Shown here: one piece after another, positions 1-7,037 of the stretch
How positions within the stretch are numbered: position 1 is the first letter of the stretch
How the letters are laid out: the number at the start of each line of letters is the position of its first letter
NCBI GenBank assembly: GCA_937921525.1
Contig: CAKZUM010000239.1
Location: forward strand, 1-12,695
DNA: 12,695 nucleotides
Source of the DNA: an uncultured Saprospiraceae bacterium
GTDB lineage: Bacteria; Bacteroidota; Bacteroidia; Chitinophagales; Saprospiraceae
Reading direction: 5' to 3'
Notes under the pieces: generated by a model
The model's database searches: none
Told to the model about the DNA's origin: nothing
Seen by the model: only the letters and a program-made list of their open reading frames with translations
Position numbers and translations under genes: made by a program

Positions 1-122
1 TCTACTTCCTGATAACCAATATCTTAGGAACTTGAGTTTGCATTAAAATAGTCACCTAGCTCGCTAGGCAACAATTTTAATGCTTCCTCAAAACCCTAAG
101 CTATTGATAATCAGTTTGTACA
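1..122. repeat. Long imperfect palindrome, possibly cut by the window edge
   Basis: The two halves mirror each other in strict register about a centre between 61 and 62. I count 44 Watson-Crick matches among the 61 opposing positions. The best blocks are 9-28 with 95-114 (17 of 20), 32-36 with 87-91, 40-49 with 74-83 (10 of 10) and 55-60 with 63-68. Mismatches fall as symmetric internal loops with no bulges. As RNA it would be one rod-like hairpin; as DNA it could extrude a cruciform. No open reading frame fits it. It lies beyond the tsf terminator, so it need not belong to the ribosomal operon. It could be a decayed miniature inverted-repeat element, a structured RNA, or the 3' end of a gene outside the window. 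Confidence 0.75.
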
Positions 123-201
123 AATTTTAGACAAGCTCTAACTATTTTGTAATCGTTGACGAATTCCATCAACAATTCAAGGTCAATTTAAACTATAGCC
201 A

Positions 202-243
202 AAAAAAAAGCGAATTACTCAAAAGAATAATTCGCTTTTTTTT
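202..243 (-). terminator. Intrinsic terminator of the ribosomal operon, bidirectional in form
   Basis: A perfect 16-bp stem (202-217 with 228-243) encloses a 10-nt loop. The core is GCGAATTA, and both outer flanks are eight A or T residues, so a U-tract follows the hairpin whichever strand is transcribed. It lies 16 nt beyond the tsf stop codon. It should end the leftward operon and could also stop transcripts arriving from the left edge of the window. Confidence 0.92.
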
Positions 244-259
244 ATAAAAACACCTTGCA

Positions 260-1105
260 TTAACCTAATTCAACATGCTTGAAGTCGGTTACTGTAAGCT
301 TTTGATCAACACTTTGTAAGTATTGCGTGATCGTCTTCTTGTTATCCTTCACAAACATTTGATTCAATAAAGTTCTTTCTTTGAAGAATTTATTCAATTT
401 ACCTGTTGCAATCTTTTCAAGAATAGCTTCTGGCTTACCTTCTTGTCTAGCTTGTTCCTTACCTATTTCGATCTCTTTTGCAATGGTCTCAGAATCTACA
501 CCGTCTTTATCCAAAGCAACAGGTCTCATCGCTGCAATTTGCATAGCAACGTCTTTTCCCGGATCAACAAATTGTGGACCTTCTAAATTCAAAGAAGCTA
601 ATACGCCTGCACGGTAACCAGCATGGATATAAGGAATCACTTGACCTTCTCCCGCTTTAGTTTCGATCTTTTCGTATTTATTTACTTCTAGTTTTTCACC
701 GATCACACCGATCTGTTCTTCAATTTTTTTAGCAATTGATAAATCCTTATCAAAAGGCAATGCTAATAAATCATCTAAAGAATCAGGAAGGTTCTTTAAT
801 GCAATATCTGCTACTGAATCCGCTAAAGCAACAAAGCTTTCCGTCTTAGCAACGAAATCTGTTTCACAGCTTAAACGAATCAATACGCCGTTATTTCTAT
901 TAGAAGAAGTTTTCGCCATTACAACGCCTTCTTTAGCTTCTCTATCTGCTCTCTTACCAGCTAATTTCTGGCCTCTCTTACGTAAAAATTCAATTGCCTT
1001 TTCTACATCACCCTCAGATTCAGCTAAGGCTTTCTTACAATCCATCATGCCTGCGCCCGTCAAATCACGCAATTTTTTCACATCCTTTGCAGAAATACTA
1101 CCCAT
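260..1105 (-). CDS. tsf: Translation elongation factor Ts
   Basis: EF-Ts is the cytoplasmic nucleotide exchange factor that releases GDP from EF-Tu so that it can reload with GTP and aminoacyl-tRNA. The 281-residue product has the expected order of parts. An N-terminal UBA-like module (about residues 4-45, with LRDLTGAGMMDCKKAL) is followed by the TDFVAK signature at 82-87, which contacts the EF-Tu nucleotide site, and then by the core dimerisation region. The ATG start at 1103-1105 gives the canonical N-terminus; no Shine-Dalgarno is visible, as is usual in Bacteroidota. It is the last gene of rplM-rpsI-rpsB-tsf, 120 nt after rpsB, and is followed at once by a strong terminator. The pairing of S2 with EF-Ts is widely conserved in bacteria. 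Nothing in the protein looks damaged. Confidence 0.97.
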   Translation of the reverse strand: MGSISAKDVKKLRDLTGAGMMDCKKALAESEGDVEKAIEFLRKRGQKLAGKRADREAKEGVVMAKTSSNRNNGVLIRLSCETDFVAKTESFVALADSVADIALKNLPDSLDDLLALPFDKDLSIAKKIEEQIGVIGEKLEVNKYEKIETKAGEGQVIPYIHAGYRAGVLASLNLEGPQFVDPGKDVAMQIAAMRPVALDKDGVDSETIAKEIEIGKEQARQEGKPEAILEKIATGKLNKFFKERTLLNQMFVKDNKKTITQYLQSVDQKLTVTDFKHVELG

Positions 1106-1142
1106 GGTTGATTATATTTTTTAGTTTAATAATATATGAGTT

Positions 1143-1207
1143 AAAAATACTGTCGCTGATCCTTTACGGCTTTTAAAAGCAAATTGTTGATCGGAACAAG
1201 TATTTTT
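1143..1207 (-). promoter_or_regulatory. Possible rpsB-tsf intergenic hairpin (attenuator-like)
   Basis: In the 120-nt gap between rpsB and tsf, a 9-bp outer stem (1143-1151 with 1199-1207) brackets a 47-nt interior. The interior contains a perfect 12-bp palindrome, GCTTTTAAAAGC, at 1169-1180. On the transcribed strand the left arm is A-rich and the right arm ends in five U residues, so it resembles a weak terminator. A partial terminator here could set the ratio of EF-Ts to S2, as is known between these genes in E. coli. The outer stem is AT-rich with a large interior loop, so this is tentative. Confidence 0.35.
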
Positions 1208-1225
1208 TTTATTCACTAAGCTTTT

Positions 1226-1966
1226 TTAAGCTTTAGTAACTGCACCTTTTCCAACATTCCCTTTGCCATCTGCACCTTTTGCAGAACGCTCAGCCAATCC
1301 TTCTTTAATACAGCCTGTAATGTAGTCTGTGATTAATTTAACAGATTTAGAAGCATCGTCATTTGCAGGAATTGGGAAGTCTACTTGATTAGGGTCAGAA
1401 TTTGTATCTACGATACCAAATGTCTTTAAGCCTAATTTTTGAGATTCAGCAACTGCAATGTGCTCGTGGTGAATATCTACGATAAAAACAGCAGCAGGTA
1501 ATCTATTCAAATTAGCAATACCTCCTAAGATCTTGTGCATCTTATCTCGCTCTCTTGTCATCGTCAACTTCTCCTTCTTAGTTACACTCAAATTTGGATC
1601 AGCTAATAAACGATCAATCCCTTGCATCTTCTTGATAGACTTACGAATTGTTGCAAAGTTGGTCATCATTCCTCCTAGCCATCTCTCCGTGATAAAAGGC
1701 ATCCCTACAGAAGCTGCCGCTTCTTGCGCCAAAAATTTTGCTTGTTTCTTGGTAGCAACAAACATAATTTTCTTACCCGACTTAGCGATAGACTTCATCG
1801 CCTTACCAGCAGATTCCATACATTCGATCGTTCGGTTGATATCTATTACGTGGATTCCTTTACGTTCCATAAAAATATATGGTGTCATCTTAGGATTCCA
1901 TTTTCTCTTTAAGTGTCCGAAATGCACCCCTGCATCTAATAATTCTTTATAGCTCGGTGTCGTCAT
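1226..1966 (-). CDS. rpsB: Small ribosomal subunit protein uS2
   Basis: uS2 binds late to the 30S subunit at the head-body junction and helps recruit S1 where S1 is present. The 246-residue protein shows the family blocks in order: AGVHFGH at 12-18, FVATKKQA at 69-76, RWLGGMMTN at 95-103, a coiled-coil helical hairpin at about 107-150, and GIVDTNSDP at 184-192. The C-terminal 20 or so residues are a Gly/Lys/Ala-rich tail, a part that varies between species. The ATG at 1964-1966 gives the usual MTTPSYKELL start. It lies 78 nt downstream of rpsI and 120 nt upstream of tsf, and is presumably co-transcribed with both. Confidence 0.97.
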   Translation of the reverse strand: MTTPSYKELLDAGVHFGHLKRKWNPKMTPYIFMERKGIHVIDINRTIECMESAGKAMKSIAKSGKKIMFVATKKQAKFLAQEAAASVGMPFITERWLGGMMTNFATIRKSIKKMQGIDRLLADPNLSVTKKEKLTMTRERDKMHKILGGIANLNRLPAAVFIVDIHHEHIAVAESQKLGLKTFGIVDTNSDPNQVDFPIPANDDASKSVKLITDYITGCIKEGLAERSAKGADGKGNVGKGAVTKA

Positions 1967-2044
1967 TATATATAAATTGAATGATTTTTAAATGAATGAA
2001 TATTGCCACACAATTTCCATAAAGAAATAGCGCAACAATAAATT

Positions 2045-2431
2045 TTAACGCTTAGAGAACTGGAAGCTCTTTCTTGCCTTTGGCTTACCATATTTCTTAC
2101 GTTCTACTACTCTCGCATCTCTAGTTAAATATTTCTTCGCTTTTAATGGACTTCTAAATTCTTCATTTAATTTCACTAAAGCTCTAGAAATAGCCATTCT
2201 AGTTGCTTCTGCTTGTCCTTTAAAACCACCTCCTTTTACATTCACTTTAACATCGTACAACTTCTCCGCTTCTACCGTCACAAATGGATCTACAATAGAA
2301 TCTTGGATGTGCATTTGAGGGAAGTATTCCTTTAATTGCTTGCCATTTACTACAAACTGACCGTCTCCTTTTGTAAGGTAAACTCTTGCAACTGAAGCTT
2401 TTCTTCTTCCTATCGCATTAATCATTTCCAT
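2045..2431 (-). CDS. rpsI: Small ribosomal subunit protein uS9
   Basis: uS9 sits in the 30S head, and its extended C-terminal tail reaches the anticodon stem-loop of P-site tRNA. The 128-residue protein opens with INAIGRRKASVARVYL (residues 4-19), has the central GGGFKGQAEATRMAISRAL block (about 67-85) and ends in the invariant FSKR, so the tRNA-contacting C-terminus is intact. Two in-frame ATGs lie close together (residues 1 and 3). The first is preferred because MExINAIGRRK is the usual Bacteroidota N-terminus. It follows rplM by 87 nt, the near-universal L13-S9 pairing. In that gap, 2450-2458 can pair with 2501-2511 with a 2-nt bulge, a weak feature. Confidence 0.97.
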   Translation of the reverse strand: MEMINAIGRRKASVARVYLTKGDGQFVVNGKQLKEYFPQMHIQDSIVDPFVTVEAEKLYDVKVNVKGGGFKGQAEATRMAISRALVKLNEEFRSPLKAKKYLTRDARVVERKKYGKPKARKSFQFSKR

Positions 2432-2518
2432 ATTTACTATTTTTATTGGAAATCAGTATTCATTAGGAGTATGCTTATTATCGTAGCAGACTCTTAACTG
2501 TACTGAAATTTTTCTTTT

Positions 2519-2962
2519 TTAAAATTTAAATTCTTCTGGCTTTTGCGCAAAGTGCGGGTGTTCTCCACCTTCATACACAAACAATTTCTTGAACTGCGCT
2601 CTACCTAACTTATTCTTAGGTAACATTCCTTTAATTGCCTTCTCAATAATGAAGCGAGGCTTCTTGGCTGCCATTTCTTTAGCCTTCACCTTCTTCTGTC
2701 CACCAGGATATAAAGAATAAGAAATGTATTCTTTTTGAGCCCACTTAGCACCTGTGAAACGTACTTTATCCGCATTGATAATGATTACATTATCTCCAGC
2801 GTCAAAGTGAGGTGTATAAGATGGCTTATGCTTCCCTCTTAATACAGTAGCAATTTTTGAAGCCAATCGACCTACTATTTCTCCTTCCGCATCAACGATA
2901 TACCATTTGCGTACTACGGAGGCTTTATTCTCTGATTTCGTCTTATAACTTAATGTATCCAC
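2519..2962 (-). CDS. rplM: Large ribosomal subunit protein uL13
   Basis: uL13 is an early-assembling 50S protein that binds 23S rRNA. The 147-residue product begins with the Bacteroidota-typical MDTLSYKT. It carries the family segments WYIVDAEGEIVGRLASKIA (about 20-38), DAGDNVIIINADKV (about 54-67) and GMLPKNKLGR (about 110-122), and ends in an acidic/aromatic tail. The initiation codon at 2960-2962 is GTG, not ATG. Conservation of the following residues makes it the right start, because no ATG gives that N-terminus. It is first in the operon, and a Bacteroidota-type promoter lies about 85 nt upstream. In several bacteria L13 mRNA leaders are structured and autoregulated; whether this one is cannot be settled by reading. 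Confidence 0.97.
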   Translation of the reverse strand: MDTLSYKTKSENKASVVRKWYIVDAEGEIVGRLASKIATVLRGKHKPSYTPHFDAGDNVIIINADKVRFTGAKWAQKEYISYSLYPGGQKKVKAKEMAAKKPRFIIEKAIKGMLPKNKLGRAQFKKLFVYEGGEHPHFAQKPEEFKF

Positions 2963-3046
2963 GATAATTAATCTTTAATAGAAGTGTTTTAATCATTAAA
3001 AACGCCTTCTTATTCATTGATAAAAACCCTTTTTCAAAAGGAAGCG

Positions 3047-3077
3047 CAAAGGTAGGGGACTTTTAAAGTTAAAGCAA
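3047..3077 (-). promoter_or_regulatory. Bacteroidota-type promoter of the rplM operon
   Basis: On the minus strand, TTG (3077-3075), a 20-nt spacer and TACCTTTG (3054-3047) match the -33 / -7 consensus of the Bacteroidota housekeeping sigma factor (TTG, about 17-23 nt, TAnnTTTG). Transcription would begin near 3040-3043 and give a leader of about 80 nt before the GTG start at 2962. That leader starts with a small hairpin (3041-3028, CCTTTT/AAAAGG) followed by five U residues. It is the best promoter match I found in the window, in the right place for a strongly expressed ribosomal operon. Confidence 0.75.
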
Positions 3078-3102
3078 GGAAATTTAAAAGAAATTTTAAA
3101 TT

Positions 3103-3519
3103 CACTATTCATAACTCCTTGATAAACAGTCAAATTTTCGCACAGAAATTTTAGTGGGTCTACTTTTTTGGTGAAAAATGCCATTTTCAAACAGGGAACA
3201 TTATTTTAAATTTTAATATTTTGCGTTTATTTTATATATTTGAAACTTATTTGATTATAAATTAATTAATTTTTGATAAGTTTATTCAGACAGCTGATAT
3301 TAGTTTTACCACAAATTTAGGAATGACGCAACTTGATAAAACTAAGCAGATGAAGCTAGGGTTCTATTTTACCACATAGATACATAGGTCACATAGTAGG
3401 ACGTAAGCTATGTGACCTATGATCTATGTGGTAAAATTGTCAACATCTATCTATTTGTATAAAGGCAAAGCCTTAATCTTCCTATAAATAACAACCTGCA
3501 TATTTTATAATAAAGAAAA
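3103..3519. other. Intergenic region between the divergent rplM operon and helicase gene
   Basis: This 417-base stretch has no plausible coding sequence. Just before it, 3081-3102 forms a 9-bp AT-only stem with a GAAA loop. Within it, 3235-3242 (TATATTTG) fits the Bacteroidota -7 consensus on the plus strand, but no TTG lies at a suitable distance, so it is probably chance in AT-rich DNA. The main structured feature is the stem-loop at 3367-3436, listed separately. The start of the helicase mRNA could not be placed. Confidence 0.6.
3367..3436. repeat. 29-bp inverted repeat (REP-like stem-loop) upstream of the helicase gene
   Basis: The left arm 3367-3396 and right arm 3408-3436 are exact reverse complements apart from one extra A at 3382. 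They enclose an 11-nt loop. Each arm is built from recurring CACATAG/CATAGGT-like units. The ends are TTTT on the left and AAAA on the right, so no U-tract follows the hairpin on either strand and it is not a standard intrinsic terminator. It ends 83 nt before the helicase start. Such intergenic hairpins are often dispersed in many copies, but copy number cannot be seen from one window. Confidence 0.85.
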
Positions 3520-6500
3520 ATGGCAAACACTCCTTTCCAAAATATCAAAATCATTTCCGCAGGCGCAGGAAGTGGAAAAACCTACCGACTAACAGAAGAA
3601 ATGGTCGCCCTATTAAAAGGAGGCGTTCGAGCTAGTGGTATTATAGCCACTACCTTCACCAAAAAAGCAGCAGCAGAATTGCAAGAGCGAGTTCGAGTAA
3701 AATTACTAGAACAACAATTATCTGATGAGGCAGATCAATTGACGAATGCAATGATTGGAACTGTACATGGGCTAGGCGTGCAGTTATTAAAACGCTTTGC
3801 TTTTGAGGCAGGGGTTTCTCCACAAGTAGATATTATAGCAGACGAAGATCACCAACTATTGTTCAACCAATCTTTGACAGTGCCATTAACAGTTGATCGC
3901 ATGGCAAAAATGGAGCAACTAAGTACCAAACTAGGCTTAAACAAAAGAGGACCTTATGACTGGAGAAGAGAAGTAAAGAATGTTACCGATATTGCCCGAG
4001 CTAATGACTTTTCTATAGAAGTATTACTCAAAAGTAAAGAAGCATCTTTTACTTCTTTCAAAGAATATTTAGGAAAGAAAACAGGAAAAACTTATGAGGG
4101 ATTAGTTAGTGATTTAAAAAGAACACTACAAGCGACTATTTTAGAATTGGAAGGAAACGAAGATAGTACAAAGGTAACGGAGAAAGGGGCGGATGATTTG
4201 AAAAAAATACAACGTAAACTAAATTTAGAAAATAGTTTAGAGTGGTACGAGTGGGTAAAAATCAGCAAGATAAAAGTAGGGGCAAAAAGTAAAGATGCCA
4301 TTATGGAGTTACAGGAATTAGCTCGATTACATGAGTCTATGCCCGGTTTCCACGAAGATATACAAGACTTTATATATACCATTTTCGACATTGCCATAGA
4401 AGCCATAGAAGAATACGATGCCTATAAAAAACGTCGGGGACTGATTGATTATATCGACATGGAATTGCATGTCAAACGACTACTGGAAAACAAGCAAGTA
4501 CAAATGGTCTTGAAAGAAGAACTAGACCTTTTAATGGTAGATGAATTTCAAGATACCAGCCCCATTCAATTAGAAATATTTTTAAAGCTATCTCAGTTTG
4601 CCAAATACTCTATTTGGGTAGGCGATCCTAAACAATCCATCTATGGTTTTAGAGGGGCAGACCCTGCCTTAATGCAAGCTATTATAGAGCAAACGGGTGG
4701 TGTAAAAGAAGAGGATATTCAGAAATTTTCTTGGCGATCTAGAACGGGAGTCGTTCATGCTACTAATGCACTCTTTACGAAAGCTTTTGATACCTTAGAC
4801 AAAGAACAAGTAGCACTAGCCCCTAAACGAACAGAAGAGACTTTAAAAATATTAGTCAAGGATCAAGAGGAATTAAAATTTCTAAAAAAGCCTTTGCAAC
4901 ATTGGCATTTTGAGTATGATGGAAAAGGAAGAGCGCCGGGTAAACCGTGGATGGAAAACAGTATTGCGACTGCTGTTAAAAACTTATTAGAAGAAGGCAT
5001 TTTGATTTTTCCAAAAGAAGAATCAGAACCTAGATTGGCGCGCCCAGGAGATGTAGCTGTTCTTTGTCGTTCCAATATTGCTTGTGGCGAAATGGCAGAG
5101 GCTTTACATAGAGCAGGATTGAAGGCAGCAATTTCTAGGAATGGTTTATTGCAGAAAACGGAATCAAAATTAGTGCTGGCTTGTTTAAAATTTATTGTTA
5201 GTAAAAATGATCCTTTATCTGTTGCAGAAATTTTAAAATTAGCTTCAGGACAAGCATTGGCGACTATAGTAGATGAGCGTTTAGCCTTTTTAAAAGAAGT
5301 AGAAAAAGAGACGGTTCAAGAATGGAAATGGGGACAGGATAATCCGTATGTCAATCAATTACTGGAGTTGCGCGATCAGGTAAAAGAACTATCTTCTTCT
5401 GAGATCATTAACCTCGTATTAGATGAATTAGATCTGAGGCGTATCATCTCTACTTGGGGGAATAAAGAACAACGACTAGCCAATATTGATGAGCTAAGAA
5501 AACTGGCATTGAAATACGAAGAAGCCTGTAATAGATTACACTCCGCAGCAACTTTAGGCGGTTTCTTATTATGGCTTAATGAGATGGATTATAATAAAAC
5601 AGATTTGCAGAGTTCGGGAGCTGGACCAGATGCGGTCAATGTAATGACCTATCATAAAAGTAAAGGTTTAGAATGGCCTATCGTAGTCTGTCATTCCTTA
5701 GAAGGGAAACTTAGAGACAAAGTATGGGGCACAGCAATTGTCGCAGAAACTAAGGAAGTAGATTTGAATAATATACTCGGGAATCGTTGGTTGCGCTATT
5801 GGGTAAATCCTTATTCCGACCAGATTGGAGGCACTAATTTAGAAGAACGTTTAAACGCAAGTACGGTAAAAGTGCAAGCTCAAGCAGATGCGCTAAAAGA
5901 AGAAGCAAGAGTCTTATATGTAGGGGTGACTAGAGCTAGAGATTATTTGGTATTTCCTACCAGAGCGGTGCCGACTAAATGGTTAAACAGAGTCTGGCAT
6001 AAAGGAGATGAAACAGTACCCACACTAGATCACTTCACAGAAGAATCCCCTTGGGTTTGGAACGATCAAATTTTACTAAAAGAAACAAATACGACTCCTT
6101 TCCCTAGAGATTTCACTACCTCTGAACTAGCAATACCTGAAATTAATTTTCTAGCAGAACGACGCGGCAAAGGCGTCTTTATTCCCTATGAGATAGATGT
6201 AGAACGAGAAAGCTACCCTACAGAATTTTCTCCAAAACCATCAAAGATTTACCAATATGGGAAAGCCATTGTTTCAACGGAAGAAGGTCGAGATTATGTA
6301 TTATCGAAAGCGGTCAAAGCATTCCTTACCGCAGACAGTCTAACTACAGATCAACAAGATCGAGAGGTGATGGCGAAAGATTTACTGGAAAGATACGGCG
6401 TAGAAGAACTGTTAGAGTACCAAGATTTGATAGATCATTCCCAATATTTTCTAGATCATTTAACCAAGGAATTTCAACCTATTGAAATTCTAAAAAAATA

Positions 6501-6777
6501 CCCCGTTCGTCATCACCACAAAGGCCGATTATTTGATAAAATAATTGATCTAGTTTTAGAAACAGATAAAGGCTTGGTGATTATCCAAAATAGCGGATTT
6601 AATGGTGATAGTAAACAATGGAAAAATAAAGCATTGGGCTTATCCACTTGGCTTTATTTAGCTGCGGAAGGGATCAGTACTATTTTTGGAGATAGTCGAG
6701 TTCGCTGCTTTATTAATTATCCAATGGGCGGAGGTATGGTGGAAGTTGTTTTGAATAAGCAAGCGGTTTTGTTTTGA
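3520..6777 (+). CDS. UvrD-family RecB/AddA-like DNA helicase with a degenerate C-terminal nuclease motif
   Basis: This 1085-residue protein is a superfamily 1 DNA helicase of the RecB/AddA type, presumably acting in the cytoplasm on DNA ends or repair intermediates. Helicase motifs are complete and in order: Walker A GAGSGKT (15-21), motif Ia ATTFTKKAAAEL (43-54), IGTVHG near 80, Walker B VDEFQD (340-345), GDPKQSIYGFRGAD (368-381), FSWRSR (403-408), VNVMTYHKSKGLEW (706-719) and EEARVLYVGVTRARDYL (794-810). Length suits AddA or RecB. The C-terminus (about 1000-1060) resembles their PD-(D/E)XK nuclease: IDLV (1009-1012) aligns with RecB's first metal-binding Asp, but the DYK that follows in RecB is QNS here (1023-1025). 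The ATPase should work, while the nuclease probably does not. No AddB partner is adjacent. The gene stands alone between hairpin-containing gaps. The ATG at 3520 follows an A-rich tract. Confidence 0.9.
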   Translation: MANTPFQNIKIISAGAGSGKTYRLTEEMVALLKGGVRASGIIATTFTKKAAAELQERVRVKLLEQQLSDEADQLTNAMIGTVHGLGVQLLKRFAFEAGVSPQVDIIADEDHQLLFNQSLTVPLTVDRMAKMEQLSTKLGLNKRGPYDWRREVKNVTDIARANDFSIEVLLKSKEASFTSFKEYLGKKTGKTYEGLVSDLKRTLQATILELEGNEDSTKVTEKGADDLKKIQRKLNLENSLEWYEWVKISKIKVGAKSKDAIMELQELARLHESMPGFHEDIQDFIYTIFDIAIEAIEEYDAYKKRRGLIDYIDMELHVKRLLENKQVQMVLKEELDLLMVDEFQDTSPIQLEIFLKLSQFAKYSIWVGDPKQSIYGFRGADPALMQAIIEQTGGVKEEDIQKFSWRSRTGVVHATNALFTKAFDTLDKEQVALAPKRTEETLKILVKDQEELKFLKKPLQHWHFEYDGKGRAPGKPWMENSIATAVKNLLEEGILIFPKEESEPRLARPGDVAVLCRSNIACGEMAEALHRAGLKAAISRNGLLQKTESKLVLACLKFIVSKNDPLSVAEILKLASGQALATIVDERLAFLKEVEKETVQEWKWGQDNPYVNQLLELRDQVKELSSSEIINLVLDELDLRRIISTWGNKEQRLANIDELRKLALKYEEACNRLHSAATLGGFLLWLNEMDYNKTDLQSSGAGPDAVNVMTYHKSKGLEWPIVVCHSLEGKLRDKVWGTAIVAETKEVDLNNILGNRWLRYWVNPYSDQIGGTNLEERLNASTVKVQAQADALKEEARVLYVGVTRARDYLVFPTRAVPTKWLNRVWHKGDETVPTLDHFTEESPWVWNDQILLKETNTTPFPRDFTTSELAIPEINFLAERRGKGVFIPYEIDVERESYPTEFSPKPSKIYQYGKAIVSTEEGRDYVLSKAVKAFLTADSLTTDQQDREVMAKDLLERYGVEELLEYQDLIDHSQYFLDHLTKEFQPIEILKKYPVRHHHKGRLFDKIIDLVLETDKGLVIIQNSGFNGDSKQWKNKALGLSTWLYLAAEGISTIFGDSRVRCFINYPMGGGMVEVVLNKQAVLF

Positions 6778-6779
6778 TG

Positions 6780-6838
6780 TGTGGCTTAGTATATGTGGGC
6801 GACACTTTCAAAGTGTCGCCCACATATACTAAGCCACA
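6780..6838. repeat. Perfect 59-nt palindrome directly after the helicase stop codon
   Basis: Positions 6780-6808 are the exact reverse complement of 6810-6838, centred on C6809: 29 pairs without a mismatch. The inner part is GC-rich (GGGCGACACTTT). It begins 2 nt after the TGA at 6775-6777, so it would form the 3' end of the helicase mRNA. No T-run follows it, so it is not a canonical intrinsic terminator, though so stable a hairpin could still block polymerase or protect the 3' end. It could also be a dispersed extragenic palindrome. Confidence 0.9.
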
Positions 6839-6842
6839 TCCG

Positions 6843-6872
6843 ATTGACTAAATTTACGTAAATTTGGTCAAT
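6843..6872. repeat. Second palindrome, 30 nt, AT-rich
   Basis: A near-perfect dyad centred between 6857 and 6858 has 14 of 15 Watson-Crick pairs; the exception is T6849 opposite G6866. The half-site reads ATTGACTAAATTTAC. It starts 4 nt after the preceding palindrome but shares no sequence with it. An even-length dyad of this size suits either a dimeric regulator's binding site or a hairpin. It is 165 nt upstream of the permease start, rather far for a simple operator. Confidence 0.75.
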
Positions 6873-6973
6873 AACAATGCAATTTTCACATAGCATACTA
6901 AATAACCAATCTTTTCCAACTGAATTCGGAACTATATCCCTTCTTCTCCAGTTATGTAGCTTTTAAATTATAG

Positions 6974-7009
6974 TAAGCTATTTTAAGATAGCGATTTAAG
7001 CTATTTTTG
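6974..7009 (+). promoter_or_regulatory. Possible promoter region of the permease gene, with direct repeats
   Basis: TATTTTTG at 7002-7009 fits the Bacteroidota -7 consensus TAnnTTTG and would start transcription about 20-25 nt before the ATG at 7038. No clear TTG lies 17-23 nt upstream, so the promoter is incomplete. The 11-mer TAAGCTATTTT occurs at 6974-6984 and again at 6997-7007, overlapping the -7 element. Between the copies is the complementary ATAGC (6988-6992), so alternative small hairpins are possible. The pattern could be a regulator site or chance. Confidence 0.35.
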
Positions 7010-7037
7010 CAACTATTTTCAAGCTACTGACCAATAT

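Noticed and set aside
155..173. GTTGA/TCAAC dyad left of the tsf terminator
   Set aside because: Only five outer pairs hold, with mismatches inside; it is too weak to stand apart from chance.
1533..1952. A 139-codon plus-strand frame across rpsB
   Set aside because: It is antisense to a fully conserved ribosomal protein gene and has no domain of its own.
3235..3242. TATATTTG as a promoter for the helicase gene
   Set aside because: It fits the -7 consensus but has no TTG at 17-23 nt upstream, lies nearly 280 nt from the start codon, and the region is so AT-rich that chance matches are expected.
3367..3436. The 29-bp hairpin as an intrinsic terminator
   Set aside because: The stem starts with T and ends with A residues on both strands, so no U-tract would follow it in RNA.
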